The notes: a model not told the origin generated them from the letters alone. Shown: positions 1 through 5,900, counted from the first letter of the stretch. The stretch: 7,725 nucleotides of DNA from Spirulina sp. DLM2.Bin59 (GCA_007693875.1 RECT01000154.1:1-7725), one strand, 5' to 3'. Translations and numbers: made by a program.

Positions 1-1784
1 AGGTTTTTCCGTTCTTCGGCCAGTTCGAGGGCTTGGATCCGCTGTTTGGGATCGAGGGCCTGGGTGAGTTGCTCTACTTTAAGCTGGTAGATGCCGCGAA
101 ATTGATGGAGTAAATGGCGTTTTTGAGCGAGGGTTTGGCTGTTGAGTTGGAGTTGATTGAGGATTAAGAGGGCAATGTTGAGATTATTTTTGGTGTTTAA
201 AATACTGCCGGTTCGTTGATAGCTGACAATTAGATCCGTGATGACTTGGAGATAGGTGGTTTCTAAGCCAGGTTGATCCTGGAGCCATTCGAGACTGCGT
301 TGGAAGGCGGCGATCGCCCGCTCCATTAGGGGCCGGGCCTGCTGGGTTTCCCTTTGGGCCACTTGAGCAAAGGCTAAACCGCTGTAATGGGCGAGGGTGC
401 CCAGGGCGAGGGCCCGCTCTCGTTGGGTTTGTTGGAGTTCATTGATGGCGGTTTCCCAATTTTGCAGGGCGGCGGCGGGGCCCAGGTTAGGGGCAGCATA
501 CATCGTCCAACCCTGATTGGCCCAGGCGGGCCAAAAATCCGGCTCCAGTTCTAAGGCGGCTTGAAAATCCTTGAGGGCGGCTTCGTATTGCCCAAGGGCG
601 GTGAGGGCAACGCCCCGGCCGTTACGGGCTAGGACATCGCTGGGCTTGAGGGCTAAGCCTTCTTTGTAGTTGGCGATCGCCTGATGCCAGTCCCCTAGTT
701 CTAAATAGCTATTGCCGCGATTGTAATAGGCTTGGTAAAAGTTGGGATAGAGGAGAAGGGCCTGGGTAAAGTCTTCAATGGCGGTGCGGTGTCGCCCCAG
801 GGCTTGCCAGGCTAAGGCACGATTGTGGTAGGCCTCATGGGAGTTGGGATCGGCATCCAGGGCGGTGGTGAAATCCGCGATCGCCCCCTGGGGATCACCG
901 AGGGCTCGATGCACCAGGCCCCGCCCCTGATAACCCTCGGATAACTGCGGCTGGAGGGTGATGGCCTGGTTGAAATCTGCGAGGGCTTCAGCGGATTGAC
1001 CCTGATGGAGATGGGCCAAACCACGACCGAGATAGCCGTAATAATGGAGGTCGGGATCTTGGCTAATCACCACTGTGAAGTCGGCGATCGCCGCCTCCAA
1101 TTGGGCTAACTCGAGGTAAACATGACCGCGATTAAAATAGCCCAAACTAAAGTCCGGTTGGGTAACAGTCACTTGATCAAAACACCCCAAGGCCTCAGAC
1201 CATTGACGTAGCCCATAATGGGCCACACCACAGGCATTGTGGGCTTCGCTAAAGTGGGGCTGATGTTCCAAGGCATTGCGCCAGAGGGACAATGCCCCCT
1301 CTAATTCCCCCGACTTATAGAGGTTGACACCGTAATCGAACAATTCCAACGGATCCTCTGATTCCAAAGTTTGAGCCACGGGAGTAGGGGCCAATTGGGT
1401 TTGGGCGGAGCGATCATCCATGGCCAAAAGCCGCCGGCCGAGACTGGCGGCAACATCCCCCAACTCCCCACAACCCAAGTTCCCCAACCGCACCATCTGT
1501 TCAGCAAAATTGCGGTTAAAGCTCTGGGGAGATTGACGGAACAGGTTTTTACCATAGCGTTGAAGCCAGGCCACAAACCAAGGATCATGTTGGCGAATCC
1601 CTAAGTGCTCGAGGAGTTGCGATCGTTGCCATCCACAGGCGACCCCTTCCGTCAATTGCAAAAAGAGGGTTTCATAACCCTCATTGGTGAGGGGAGGAAT
1701 TTCTGTCGGGTGGGGGATGGGCGGATCAGAACTCAGCAATGCGCTGAACAGATCCCTCAACCATTGCAACGGGAATGGCAACAT
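1..1784 (-). CDS. TPR-repeat protein, N-terminal 594 residues (C-terminus outside window)
   Basis: The frame is open from the ATG at 1784 to the window edge with no stop, so the gene is partial at its 3' end. Residues 1-140 form a helical, non-repeat N-terminal region (for example GYETLFLQLTEGVACGW near 36-52) of a kind I recall from other cyanobacterial TPR proteins. Residues 146-418 are eight contiguous TPRs of 34 residues (one has 35), with the usual pattern G/A at 8, Y/F at 11, A at 20, F at 24, A at 27 and P at 32. A degenerate TPR-like stretch follows at about 455-500, then helices to 594. There is no signal peptide, so it is probably a cytosolic scaffold. The last visible stretch (ALELAEERKN) resembles the linker before a C-terminal CHAT protease-like domain in related proteins, but that is inference from memory. 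The start at 1784 fits family N-termini. An in-frame ATG at 1904 would add 40 poorly protein-like residues. No good Shine-Dalgarno precedes 1784. A weak -10 (GATAAT, 1854-1859) lies upstream. Confidence 0.9.
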   Translation of the reverse strand, partial: MLPFPLQWLRDLFSALLSSDPPIPHPTEIPPLTNEGYETLFLQLTEGVACGWQRSQLLEHLGIRQHDPWFVAWLQRYGKNLFRQSPQSFNRNFAEQMVRLGNLGCGELGDVAASLGRRLLAMDDRSAQTQLAPTPVAQTLESEDPLELFDYGVNLYKSGELEGALSLWRNALEHQPHFSEAHNACGVAHYGLRQWSEALGCFDQVTVTQPDFSLGYFNRGHVYLELAQLEAAIADFTVVISQDPDLHYYGYLGRGLAHLHQGQSAEALADFNQAITLQPQLSEGYQGRGLVHRALGDPQGAIADFTTALDADPNSHEAYHNRALAWQALGRHRTAIEDFTQALLLYPNFYQAYYNRGNSYLELGDWHQAIANYKEGLALKPSDVLARNGRGVALTALGQYEAALKDFQAALELEPDFWPAWANQGWTMYAAPNLGPAAALQNWETAINELQQTQRERALALGTLAHYSGLAFAQVAQRETQQARPLMERAIAAFQRSLEWLQDQPGLETTYLQVITDLIVSYQRTGSILNTKNNLNIALLILNQLQLNSQTLAQKRHLLHQFRGIYQLKVEQLTQALDPKQRIQALELAEERKN

Positions 1785-1854
1785 GAGCAAGGCAATAAAT
1801 GGGCTTTTTTCAATAATCTTTGCAAGCAGAGTTGAGCATGAGAGCCTCAATCCA

Positions 1855-1896
1855 TTATCCAACAGATTGGAAGTTTTCCCTGTTGATCCCGGCCAT
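1855..1896 (-). other. Possible 13-codon leader ORF with strong Shine-Dalgarno
   Basis: On the minus strand GGAGG (1905-1909) lies 8 nt before an ATG at 1896. This opens a 13-codon ORF, MAGINRENFQSVG, ending in TAA at 1855-1857. It lies 71 bp upstream of the TPR gene start and in a different frame. The ribosome site is far better than that of the TPR gene itself. It could be a leader peptide or chance. Nothing in the peptide is recognisable. Confidence 0.2.
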
Positions 1897-1928
1897 GATT
1901 TCATCCTCCGGTGGATTTGGAATTGATG

Positions 1929-1979
1929 TTTTCCACATTCTTCAGGACTTTTCCACAGGTTTTGCCCCAGTTTCCCACA
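1929..1979 (+). promoter_or_regulatory. Cluster of three DnaA-box-like 9-mers
   Basis: TTTTCCACA occurs exactly at 1929-1937 and 1949-1957, and TTTCCCACA (one mismatch) at 1971-1979. All lie on the same strand, with start-to-start distances of 20 and 22 bp, about two helical turns, so the boxes face the same side of the helix. TTTTCCACA is the form of DnaA box reported for cyanobacterial origins and fits the bacterial consensus TTWTNCACA. The cluster sits in the intergenic region between the TPR gene and the CDF transporter, ending 3 bp beyond the transporter stop codon. It could be part of a replication origin, a DnaA-titrating site, or a DnaA-controlled promoter for the TPR gene. No gene typical of origins (dnaA, dnaN, gidA) is visible nearby. 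Confidence 0.55.
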
Positions 1980-1982
1980 GGA

Positions 1983-2939
1983 TTAACCCCCAGGATCATC
2001 TGGATCTAACCCCTTCTTAACCTGTTCTGGCTCAAATGTAATCTGATCAGATTCATAGTCAGGGGGTTCGATGTGAATTAATACCCGCAGGGGACTAAAG
2101 CGATCCGCTAACGCCGCCTCCACTGCTTCGGTAATCCCGTGGGCCGTTGCCACATCCGCCGCCGTGACGATCATATGCATTTCGATAAACACCATCCGCC
2201 CCAGCAAACCCCGTGAGGCAATATCATGGCAATTCACCACCCCCGGCACAGCCATCACCACTTGATAAATCGCCTCTGGTGCAATGGCCATTTCGTCCAC
2301 TAACCAGGGCAAATTATCCCGCAACACCTCCCAACCACTGCGAAACACCAACAAGGCCACCGGAAACGCCAACAGCACATCTAGCCACAGCAATTGGGGG
2401 AGATCCCATACTTGGCTTTGCCAGAGGCCAATCATCCCCAACAACACGGTAATTGTCACCCAAACATCACTGAGGGTATGTTTCGCATCGGCAATGAGCA
2501 GGTTACTCCCGAGGCGTACCCCGACGCGCCGCTCGTAGACGGCGACAAAAATATTAATCCCCAGCACCAGGAACAACAGCCATAATTCCGGCCCTGAAAC
2601 CACCACGGGGTTTGCTTTTTCCCAGAGCCGCCCCACCGCTGTACTGAAAATCTCAAAACAGGTAATTCCTAAAAAAACGGCAATCCCCAGGGCCCCCAAA
2701 GCTTCAAACTTTTGATGACCGTAGGGATGTTCCCGATCTGGGTGGGGGGAAGACCAGCGGTTGGCCACGAGGCCTAAAACGTTGTTAACTCCATCGGTAA
2801 CGCTGTGGAGGGCATCGGCTTGCAAGCTGAGGGAGCCTGTGGAGAATCCCAAGCCGGCTTTGATGGCCACAACGGTGAGGTTAAGGCCAAGGGTGACAAT
2901 TAAGACAAATTGCACTTGACTGCGGATTGAGCGTGCCAT
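1983..2939 (-). CDS. Cation diffusion facilitator (CDF) efflux transporter, probably Zn2+
   Basis: A complete 318-residue member of the CDF/cation efflux family, proton antiporters that export divalent metals from the cytoplasm. About six membrane segments can be placed near residues 12-31, 36-60, 82-104, 117-135, 148-172 and 180-200, followed by a cytoplasmic ferredoxin-like domain at about 215-292. The transport site is visible as HxxxD in TM2 (H45, D49, within ADALHSVTDG) and HxxxD in TM5 (H154, D158, within DAKHTLSDVW). In this family the HD-HD arrangement goes with Zn2+ preference, so zinc is inferred. The conserved HPYGH motif is at 71-75, and H238, H255 and H289 are candidate metal ligands in the C-terminal domain. 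The tail is acidic (DPDDPGG). The start is supported by GAAGAG 2 nt before the ATG, rather close. Length is normal. No metalloregulator gene is adjacent, so regulation is not apparent. Substrate is less certain than family. Confidence 0.95.
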   Translation of the reverse strand: MARSIRSQVQFVLIVTLGLNLTVVAIKAGLGFSTGSLSLQADALHSVTDGVNNVLGLVANRWSSPHPDREHPYGHQKFEALGALGIAVFLGITCFEIFSTAVGRLWEKANPVVVSGPELWLLFLVLGINIFVAVYERRVGVRLGSNLLIADAKHTLSDVWVTITVLLGMIGLWQSQVWDLPQLLWLDVLLAFPVALLVFRSGWEVLRDNLPWLVDEMAIAPEAIYQVVMAVPGVVNCHDIASRGLLGRMVFIEMHMIVTAADVATAHGITEAVEAALADRFSPLRVLIHIEPPDYESDQITFEPEQVKKGLDPDDPGG

Positions 2940-2965
2940 TACTCTTCAGCCGAATCGTTGAGGGC

Positions 2966-2974
2966 AGTCTATCA
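2966..2974 (-). promoter_or_regulatory. Putative extended -10 promoter of the CDF gene
   Basis: On the minus strand TGA-TAGACT forms an extended -10 (TGn plus a hexamer matching TATAAT at four of six positions). The -35 region is poor. Transcription would start near 2959, giving a leader of about 20 nt before the ATG at 2939. Confidence 0.3.
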
Positions 2975-3027
2975 CAAAGGTTAGGGAGCGGCGTGGGGCA
3001 GTTTCCCCGATGGGGGGAGGGGGGATT

Positions 3028-3056
3028 TTGCACCTGTGCCCCATTCATGGTCTAAT
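3028..3056 (+). promoter_or_regulatory. Putative sigma-70-type promoter for the 3116 gene
   Basis: TTGCAC (3028-3033) and TCTAAT (3051-3056) are separated by exactly 17 bp. The -10 matches consensus at five of six positions and the -35 at its first three. Initiation near 3063 would give a leader of about 53 nt to the ATG at 3116, or 35 nt to the TTG at 3098. A G-rich tract (3012-3024) lies just upstream. Confidence 0.45.
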
Positions 3057-3115
3057 TGCTCTCATCCCTAGGGTTTTCCTGATCACCCTGAGGTTTTTTG
3101 TTTATCTGCTTAACG

Positions 3116-3475
3116 ATGGCTCAACTGACAATTAATCTACTCGAAGGCTCGGTTTCTTTCAGCTGCACACCGGAAACGGTCTCGGCAATGCAGGTGGCGA
3201 TCGCCACCCTGATGCAAGACCTCAAGGCCACTGCTATCCAGGGGACAACCCCAGGACAACGGCCCAAGCCTAAGCCCTCCCTAGACTACTGTTATACGGG
3301 AACGATATTTTTGGAATTATTTTGCAACCCCAACATCTACCCTAGCCCGTTTGCGGCTAAGGTGTTGATTACACTGCGGGATGATAAAATTCGCGTCAGT
3401 GCAGAGGCAGAACTAACCCGCCTGATTGAGGATCTCAATCAGTACATGGAGCACCAGGGGGATCTCCCTTCGTGA
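3116..3475 (+). CDS. Conserved-looking hypothetical protein, 119 residues
   Basis: I do not recognise a named family. The protein is small and soluble, with no signal peptide or membrane segment. Residues 1-17 (MAQLTINLLEGSVSFSC) look like a beta hairpin, about 18-37 form an amphipathic helix, 42-56 are a Pro/Gly/Lys-rich linker, 57-95 are beta-rich with C59 and C70, and 93-113 form a C-terminal amphipathic helix (ELTRLIEDLNQYME). It reads as a real gene because a plausible promoter precedes it, a HIP1 site lies inside it, and no competing ORF covers it. The chosen ATG at 3116 has no Shine-Dalgarno. An in-frame TTG at 3098, with GAGG 4 nt upstream, would add MFICLT and remains possible. It converges with the DUF4327 gene, leaving 9 bp between stop codons and no room for a separate terminator. 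Function unknown. Confidence 0.75.
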   Translation: MAQLTINLLEGSVSFSCTPETVSAMQVAIATLMQDLKATAIQGTTPGQRPKPKPSLDYCYTGTIFLELFCNPNIYPSPFAAKVLITLRDDKIRVSAEAELTRLIEDLNQYMEHQGDLPS

Positions 3476-3484
3476 TGGTCTAGA

Positions 3485-3760
3485 TTAGTCGTTGTCCCAG
3501 GATTGGGAGCCGAGCAAGTCAGCGATGCGATCGCGGAGCAGGTATTCGCATTTCTCCAATTCGCACTCCACGCAAACCCATTCCCGGGCTGGGATATACT
3601 GACAGAGCACATAGATGGGCTGTTGACGGCTCACCACCCCTTGATCCACTAACTGACGAGCTTCGTCTTGCAACATATCAATGGAATAGTGCAATTCTTG
3701 GTTGGGAGCAGTGGCAACGGATTTGATGGAGTTGGGGATGGTTAATGTGTTTACACTCAT
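3485..3760 (-). CDS. DUF4327 family protein
   Basis: A 91-residue protein of the cyanobacterial DUF4327 family, recognised from the core YSIDMLQDEARQLVDQG (25-41), SRQQPIYVLCQYIPAREW (44-61) and the ending CELEKCEYLLRDRIADLL followed by SWDND. No biochemical role is established for the family. Cysteines lie at 53, 63, 66 and 71, with C63 and C66 in a CxxC arrangement that could bind metal or be redox-active (inference). No membrane segment or signal peptide is visible. Residues 1-21 are a variable N-terminal stretch before the conserved core, so the protein is slightly longer than the roughly 70 residues I recall for members. The start is supported by AAAGG on the minus strand, 6-7 nt before the ATG. 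Its leader is about 100 nt if the promoter at 3865-3893 is right, and that promoter overlaps an NtcA-like palindrome. Confidence 0.93.
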   Translation of the reverse strand: MSVNTLTIPNSIKSVATAPNQELHYSIDMLQDEARQLVDQGVVSRQQPIYVLCQYIPAREWVCVECELEKCEYLLRDRIADLLGSQSWDND

Positions 3761-3864
3761 AATTTACCTTTGAACAAGCTTGATTGTGGGTACTGCATGG
3801 TTGATTGGGCGGCGTGGACAGAAAACTGCGGGAGGCTCCTTACCCAGACAAGCATCATTGTTTC

Positions 3865-3893
3865 AGTATAATGAGTTACAGATTAGTTGCCCA
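3865..3893 (-). promoter_or_regulatory. Putative promoter of the DUF4327 gene
   Basis: On the minus strand TGGGCA (3888-3893), a 17-bp spacer and TATACT (3865-3870) form a sigma-70-like promoter with four of six and five of six consensus matches. The predicted start near 3858 gives a leader of about 98 nt before the ATG at 3760. Confidence 0.4.
3866..3879. promoter_or_regulatory. NtcA-type palindrome GTA-N8-TAC
   Basis: The sequence matches the NtcA consensus GTAN8TAC exactly. NtcA is the CRP-family nitrogen regulator of cyanobacteria. The site overlaps the predicted -10 of the DUF4327 promoter rather than lying near -41, so it would fit repression better than activation. The pattern has only six fixed bases, and about two matches per 8 kb are expected by chance. 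Confidence 0.25.
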
Positions 3894-3993
3894 CCCTGAT
3901 AAGAATTCCAAAACACCCTATTATTAGCGGTAATCTGTGTTAACAATCCCCCCCAGCGCCTCATGGGGTCGGTCGGGTCTGTCAAAAATCCCA

Positions 3994-4008
3994 GAATTGC
4001 AGCAATTC
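3994..4008. repeat. 15-bp perfect palindrome (possible operator)
   Basis: GAATTGC-A-GCAATTC has two 7-bp arms around a single central base. The loop is too short for an RNA hairpin, so a dimeric protein-binding site is a better guess. No gene is positioned to make its target obvious. It lies about 115 bp upstream of the predicted DUF4327 -35. Confidence 0.25.
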
Positions 4009-4068
4009 AAGACAATGAATTAGCCTGGCGGGGATAAACCCACCATTTACCGTAAAAGGAGCGACACT

Positions 4069-4125
4069 GTGCTGTTAAACACCACCTCTATTTTCAACCG
4101 AACGGGAAAAATTCCTGAAATATAG
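4069..4125 (+). other. Possible 18-codon ORF with strong Shine-Dalgarno
   Basis: AAAAGGAG (4055-4062) lies 6 nt before a GTG at 4069, which opens 18 codons (MLLNTTSIFNRTGKIPEI) ending in TAG. The ribosome site is one of the best in the window. The peptide is unrecognised and the ORF may be chance. Confidence 0.2.
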
Positions 4126-4136
4126 ATTAATAGAAT

Positions 4137-5738
4137 TTATATGAATTCGTCCCCGAACTTCTGAAAACGCAAGGAAGGTGAGATTTGTCGCTTCAGTAGT
4201 ATGTTAAGAATGATGTCTTGGGCTGCGGGCATCTGCCCATAGCTGAATGCCCAAGGCAATCCGGGATCACAATTCACTCTGAACCAATCCGCCAGATAAG
4301 GACTACCGTAAAGGGCGATGGCCCCAAAATGCCCATTCTGTAATAAACATTTAACCTGTGCCTTGATTTCTGGGGCTAAACCCGCCGTGCCGCGAAAGGG
4401 GTTGCCCCGGATGAACAACTGAAGGAGGTTGTGGGGGTGAGGCTGGGGGGCTGCCCTTTCCAGGAGTTGGGGCGGTTCGATGATCCGATGTTGGTAGCCG
4501 AGGGCTTGGGGGAGGGCGATCGCCGGACTAGCCAAATCCAAAAAGGGCATATTCAGCAGGTTGCCCACGATGATCAGATTGAGGGGCGATCCCGATGGTT
4601 CAGGCTCGGGGGTGCAGGTTCCCCCCTGGCGGAGGGAGGCGGTGAGGATTTGGCGGACAATTTTTTGGCTGGCGGCGGTGTGGAGGGTGACGAGGCGATC
4701 GCCTCCGGTTTCCCCTGGCGGCGGCATCACCTTAGCTTTCGCCGCCGCAATGCGGGCCACGGCAGCGGTGATCTGTTCCGGGGCAATGCGGCCGGCAATG
4801 ACAGCGGCCTCAATGGCGAGGATTGCTTGTTCTGGATCGGCGGGCATGAGGATGATATCGGCCCCGGCGGCCACGGCCTGCACCGCCACTTCTTCAGGGC
4901 TGGCCCAATGGGCAATCCCCCCCATCACTAAGGCATCGGTGACAATCAACCCCTCAAACCCTAGGTTTTGCCGGAGTTGCCCGGTGAGGATCGGCTGTGA
5001 CAGGGTGGCGGGGGCGGTGGCATCCCAGGCGGGGATCATCAAATGGGCGGACATGACCGCATCCACGCCAGCGGCAATGGCGGCGGCAAAGGGGGGGATT
5101 TCTACGGTGGTGAGGCGATCGCTCCCGTGGGGAATCTCCGGCAGGGCTAAATGGGAATCAATATTGGTGTCCCCATGGCCGGGAAAATGTTTGGCACAGG
5201 TGAGGACGGGGTGACGGTGACACCCTTCAATAAAGGCGGTCGCTAAACGGCTAACGGTGGCGGCATCTTCCCCAAAGGCCCGGACATTAATTACCGGATT
5301 TTCGGGATTATTATTAACATCCACCACGGGGGCGAGAATCCAGTTTAACCCTAGGGCGAGGGATTCTTGGGCGGTAATTGCCCCCATTTGGCGGGCGTAA
5401 TCTTCCCCTTGGGCGGGGTCTGCGATCGCCCTCAGGGCCATGGGGGGGGGAAATTCCGTCGCGCCGGGAAACCGTTGCCCCACCCCTTCCTCAATATCAG
5501 CGGCGATCAGCAGGGGGGTGCTGGCCCAACTTTGCAGTTGGGCGGTACGGAGGGCCAACTCCGCCACCGTACCACCGAGCAAAATCACGCCCCCCACATT
5601 CCACTCGCTAATCCAACGGTGGAGTTGATCCCTGGGGGCTTCCCATTGGGGGTAGCGAATTTGGTGATCTAAGAGGTGGCCAGAGGCCCGCACGACGACC
5701 ATTTGGCCGATTTGCGATCGTAGCGAAGGGGAGGTCAT
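4137..5738 (-). CDS. nagZ: Glycoside hydrolase family 3 beta-N-acetylhexosaminidase (NagZ-like)
   Basis: A 533-residue GH3 enzyme. The N-terminal TIM-barrel domain spans about 5-337 and carries the NagZ loop KHFPGHGDT (183-191) followed by DSH (194-196), which in this family supplies the His/Asp general acid-base. The nucleophile is D268 in IVTDALVMGGI. D81 (AADIEEG) and R153 fit substrate-binding positions. Such enzymes remove terminal beta-linked GlcNAc, usually from cell-wall muropeptides during recycling. Unlike the roughly 340-residue single-domain E. coli NagZ, this one has a second domain at about 350-533 resembling the GH3 C-terminal alpha/beta domain, as in Bacillus-type enzymes. No signal peptide is visible, so cytosolic action is inferred. 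The start is placed at the ATG at 5738 (MTSPSLRSQIGQMVV). The frame stays open to 5897, but that 53-codon extension is translated palindromic repeat. An ATG at 5777 is the other option. The gene lies downstream of rbfA in the same direction. Confidence 0.92.
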   Translation of the reverse strand: MTSPSLRSQIGQMVVVRASGHLLDHQIRYPQWEAPRDQLHRWISEWNVGGVILLGGTVAELALRTAQLQSWASTPLLIAADIEEGVGQRFPGATEFPPPMALRAIADPAQGEDYARQMGAITAQESLALGLNWILAPVVDVNNNPENPVINVRAFGEDAATVSRLATAFIEGCHRHPVLTCAKHFPGHGDTNIDSHLALPEIPHGSDRLTTVEIPPFAAAIAAGVDAVMSAHLMIPAWDATAPATLSQPILTGQLRQNLGFEGLIVTDALVMGGIAHWASPEEVAVQAVAAGADIILMPADPEQAILAIEAAVIAGRIAPEQITAAVARIAAAKAKVMPPPGETGGDRLVTLHTAASQKIVRQILTASLRQGGTCTPEPEPSGSPLNLIIVGNLLNMPFLDLASPAIALPQALGYQHRIIEPPQLLERAAPQPHPHNLLQLFIRGNPFRGTAGLAPEIKAQVKCLLQNGHFGAIALYGSPYLADWFRVNCDPGLPWAFSYGQMPAAQDIILNILLKRQISPSLRFQKFGDEFI

Positions 5739-5784
5739 AAACTTCTGTTCAGCATGGGGATGATGAATTGCCCTCATCCCCCAG

Positions 5785-5811
5785 CCCCTTCTCCCAGGTG
5801 GGGAGAAGGGG
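5785..5811. repeat. Hairpin 1: 11-bp perfect stem
   Basis: CCCCTTCTCCC (5785-5795) pairs with GGGAGAAGGGG (5801-5811) around AGGTG. It lacks a following T-run on either strand, so it is not a classical terminator. Confidence 0.75.
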
Positions 5812-5850
5812 AGCCGGAAAGCTTTGTCTAGCTTCCCCCTCTCCCATTTT
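5801..5850. repeat. 50-bp tandem direct repeat, copy 1
   Basis: Identical to copy 2 at 49 of 50 positions; the second base is G here and T in copy 2. It contains an imperfect hairpin around AAGCT...AGCTT. Confidence 0.9.
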
Positions 5851-5900
5851 GTGAGAAGGGGAGCCGGAAAGCTTTGTCTAGCTTCCCCCTCTCCCATTTT
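5851..5900. repeat. 50-bp tandem direct repeat, copy 2
   Basis: It directly abuts copy 1 with one mismatch, suggesting a recent duplication by slippage or unequal exchange. Its right end forms the left arm and loop of the 5885-5912 hairpin. Confidence 0.9.

Larger units (their letters stand above)
3894..4136. other. Intergenic region without a clear gene
   Basis: Together with 3761-3893 this makes about 375 bp between the DUF4327 and GH3 genes. It contains a 15-bp palindrome (3994-4008) and an 18-codon GTG ORF on the plus strand (4069-4125). I see no tRNA, recognised riboswitch, known cyanobacterial small RNA, or terminator hairpin with a T-run for the GH3 gene that ends at 4137. Confidence 0.5.

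Noticed and set aside
1301..1588. A 95-codon minus-strand frame overlapping the TPR gene
   Set aside because: It is a shifted frame of the TPR gene, which reads continuously through the region with recognisable repeats.
1785..1982. Calling this spacer oriC outright
   Set aside because: Only three DnaA boxes are seen, with no convincing AT-rich unwinding region and no origin-associated genes, and GC skew cannot be judged from 7.7 kb. It is kept as a candidate DnaA-box cluster only.
3761..4136. A small RNA or riboswitch in the long spacer
   Set aside because: No conserved riboswitch core, tRNA fold or known cyanobacterial sRNA motif could be recognised by eye.
4431..4931. A 166-codon plus-strand open frame, also opposite the GH3 gene
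   Set aside because: Its Gly/Arg-rich composition without any motif, together with complete overlap with a well-supported gene, makes it a shadow frame.
4561..5214. A 217-codon plus-strand open frame opposite the GH3 gene
   Set aside because: It lies wholly inside the coding region of the catalytic barrel, whose motifs are intact on the minus strand. It is an antisense by-product of high GC content.
5801..5900. Tandem 50-bp repeats considered as a CRISPR array
   Set aside because: There are only two copies, directly abutting with no spacers, and no cas genes. They belong to the palindromic element.
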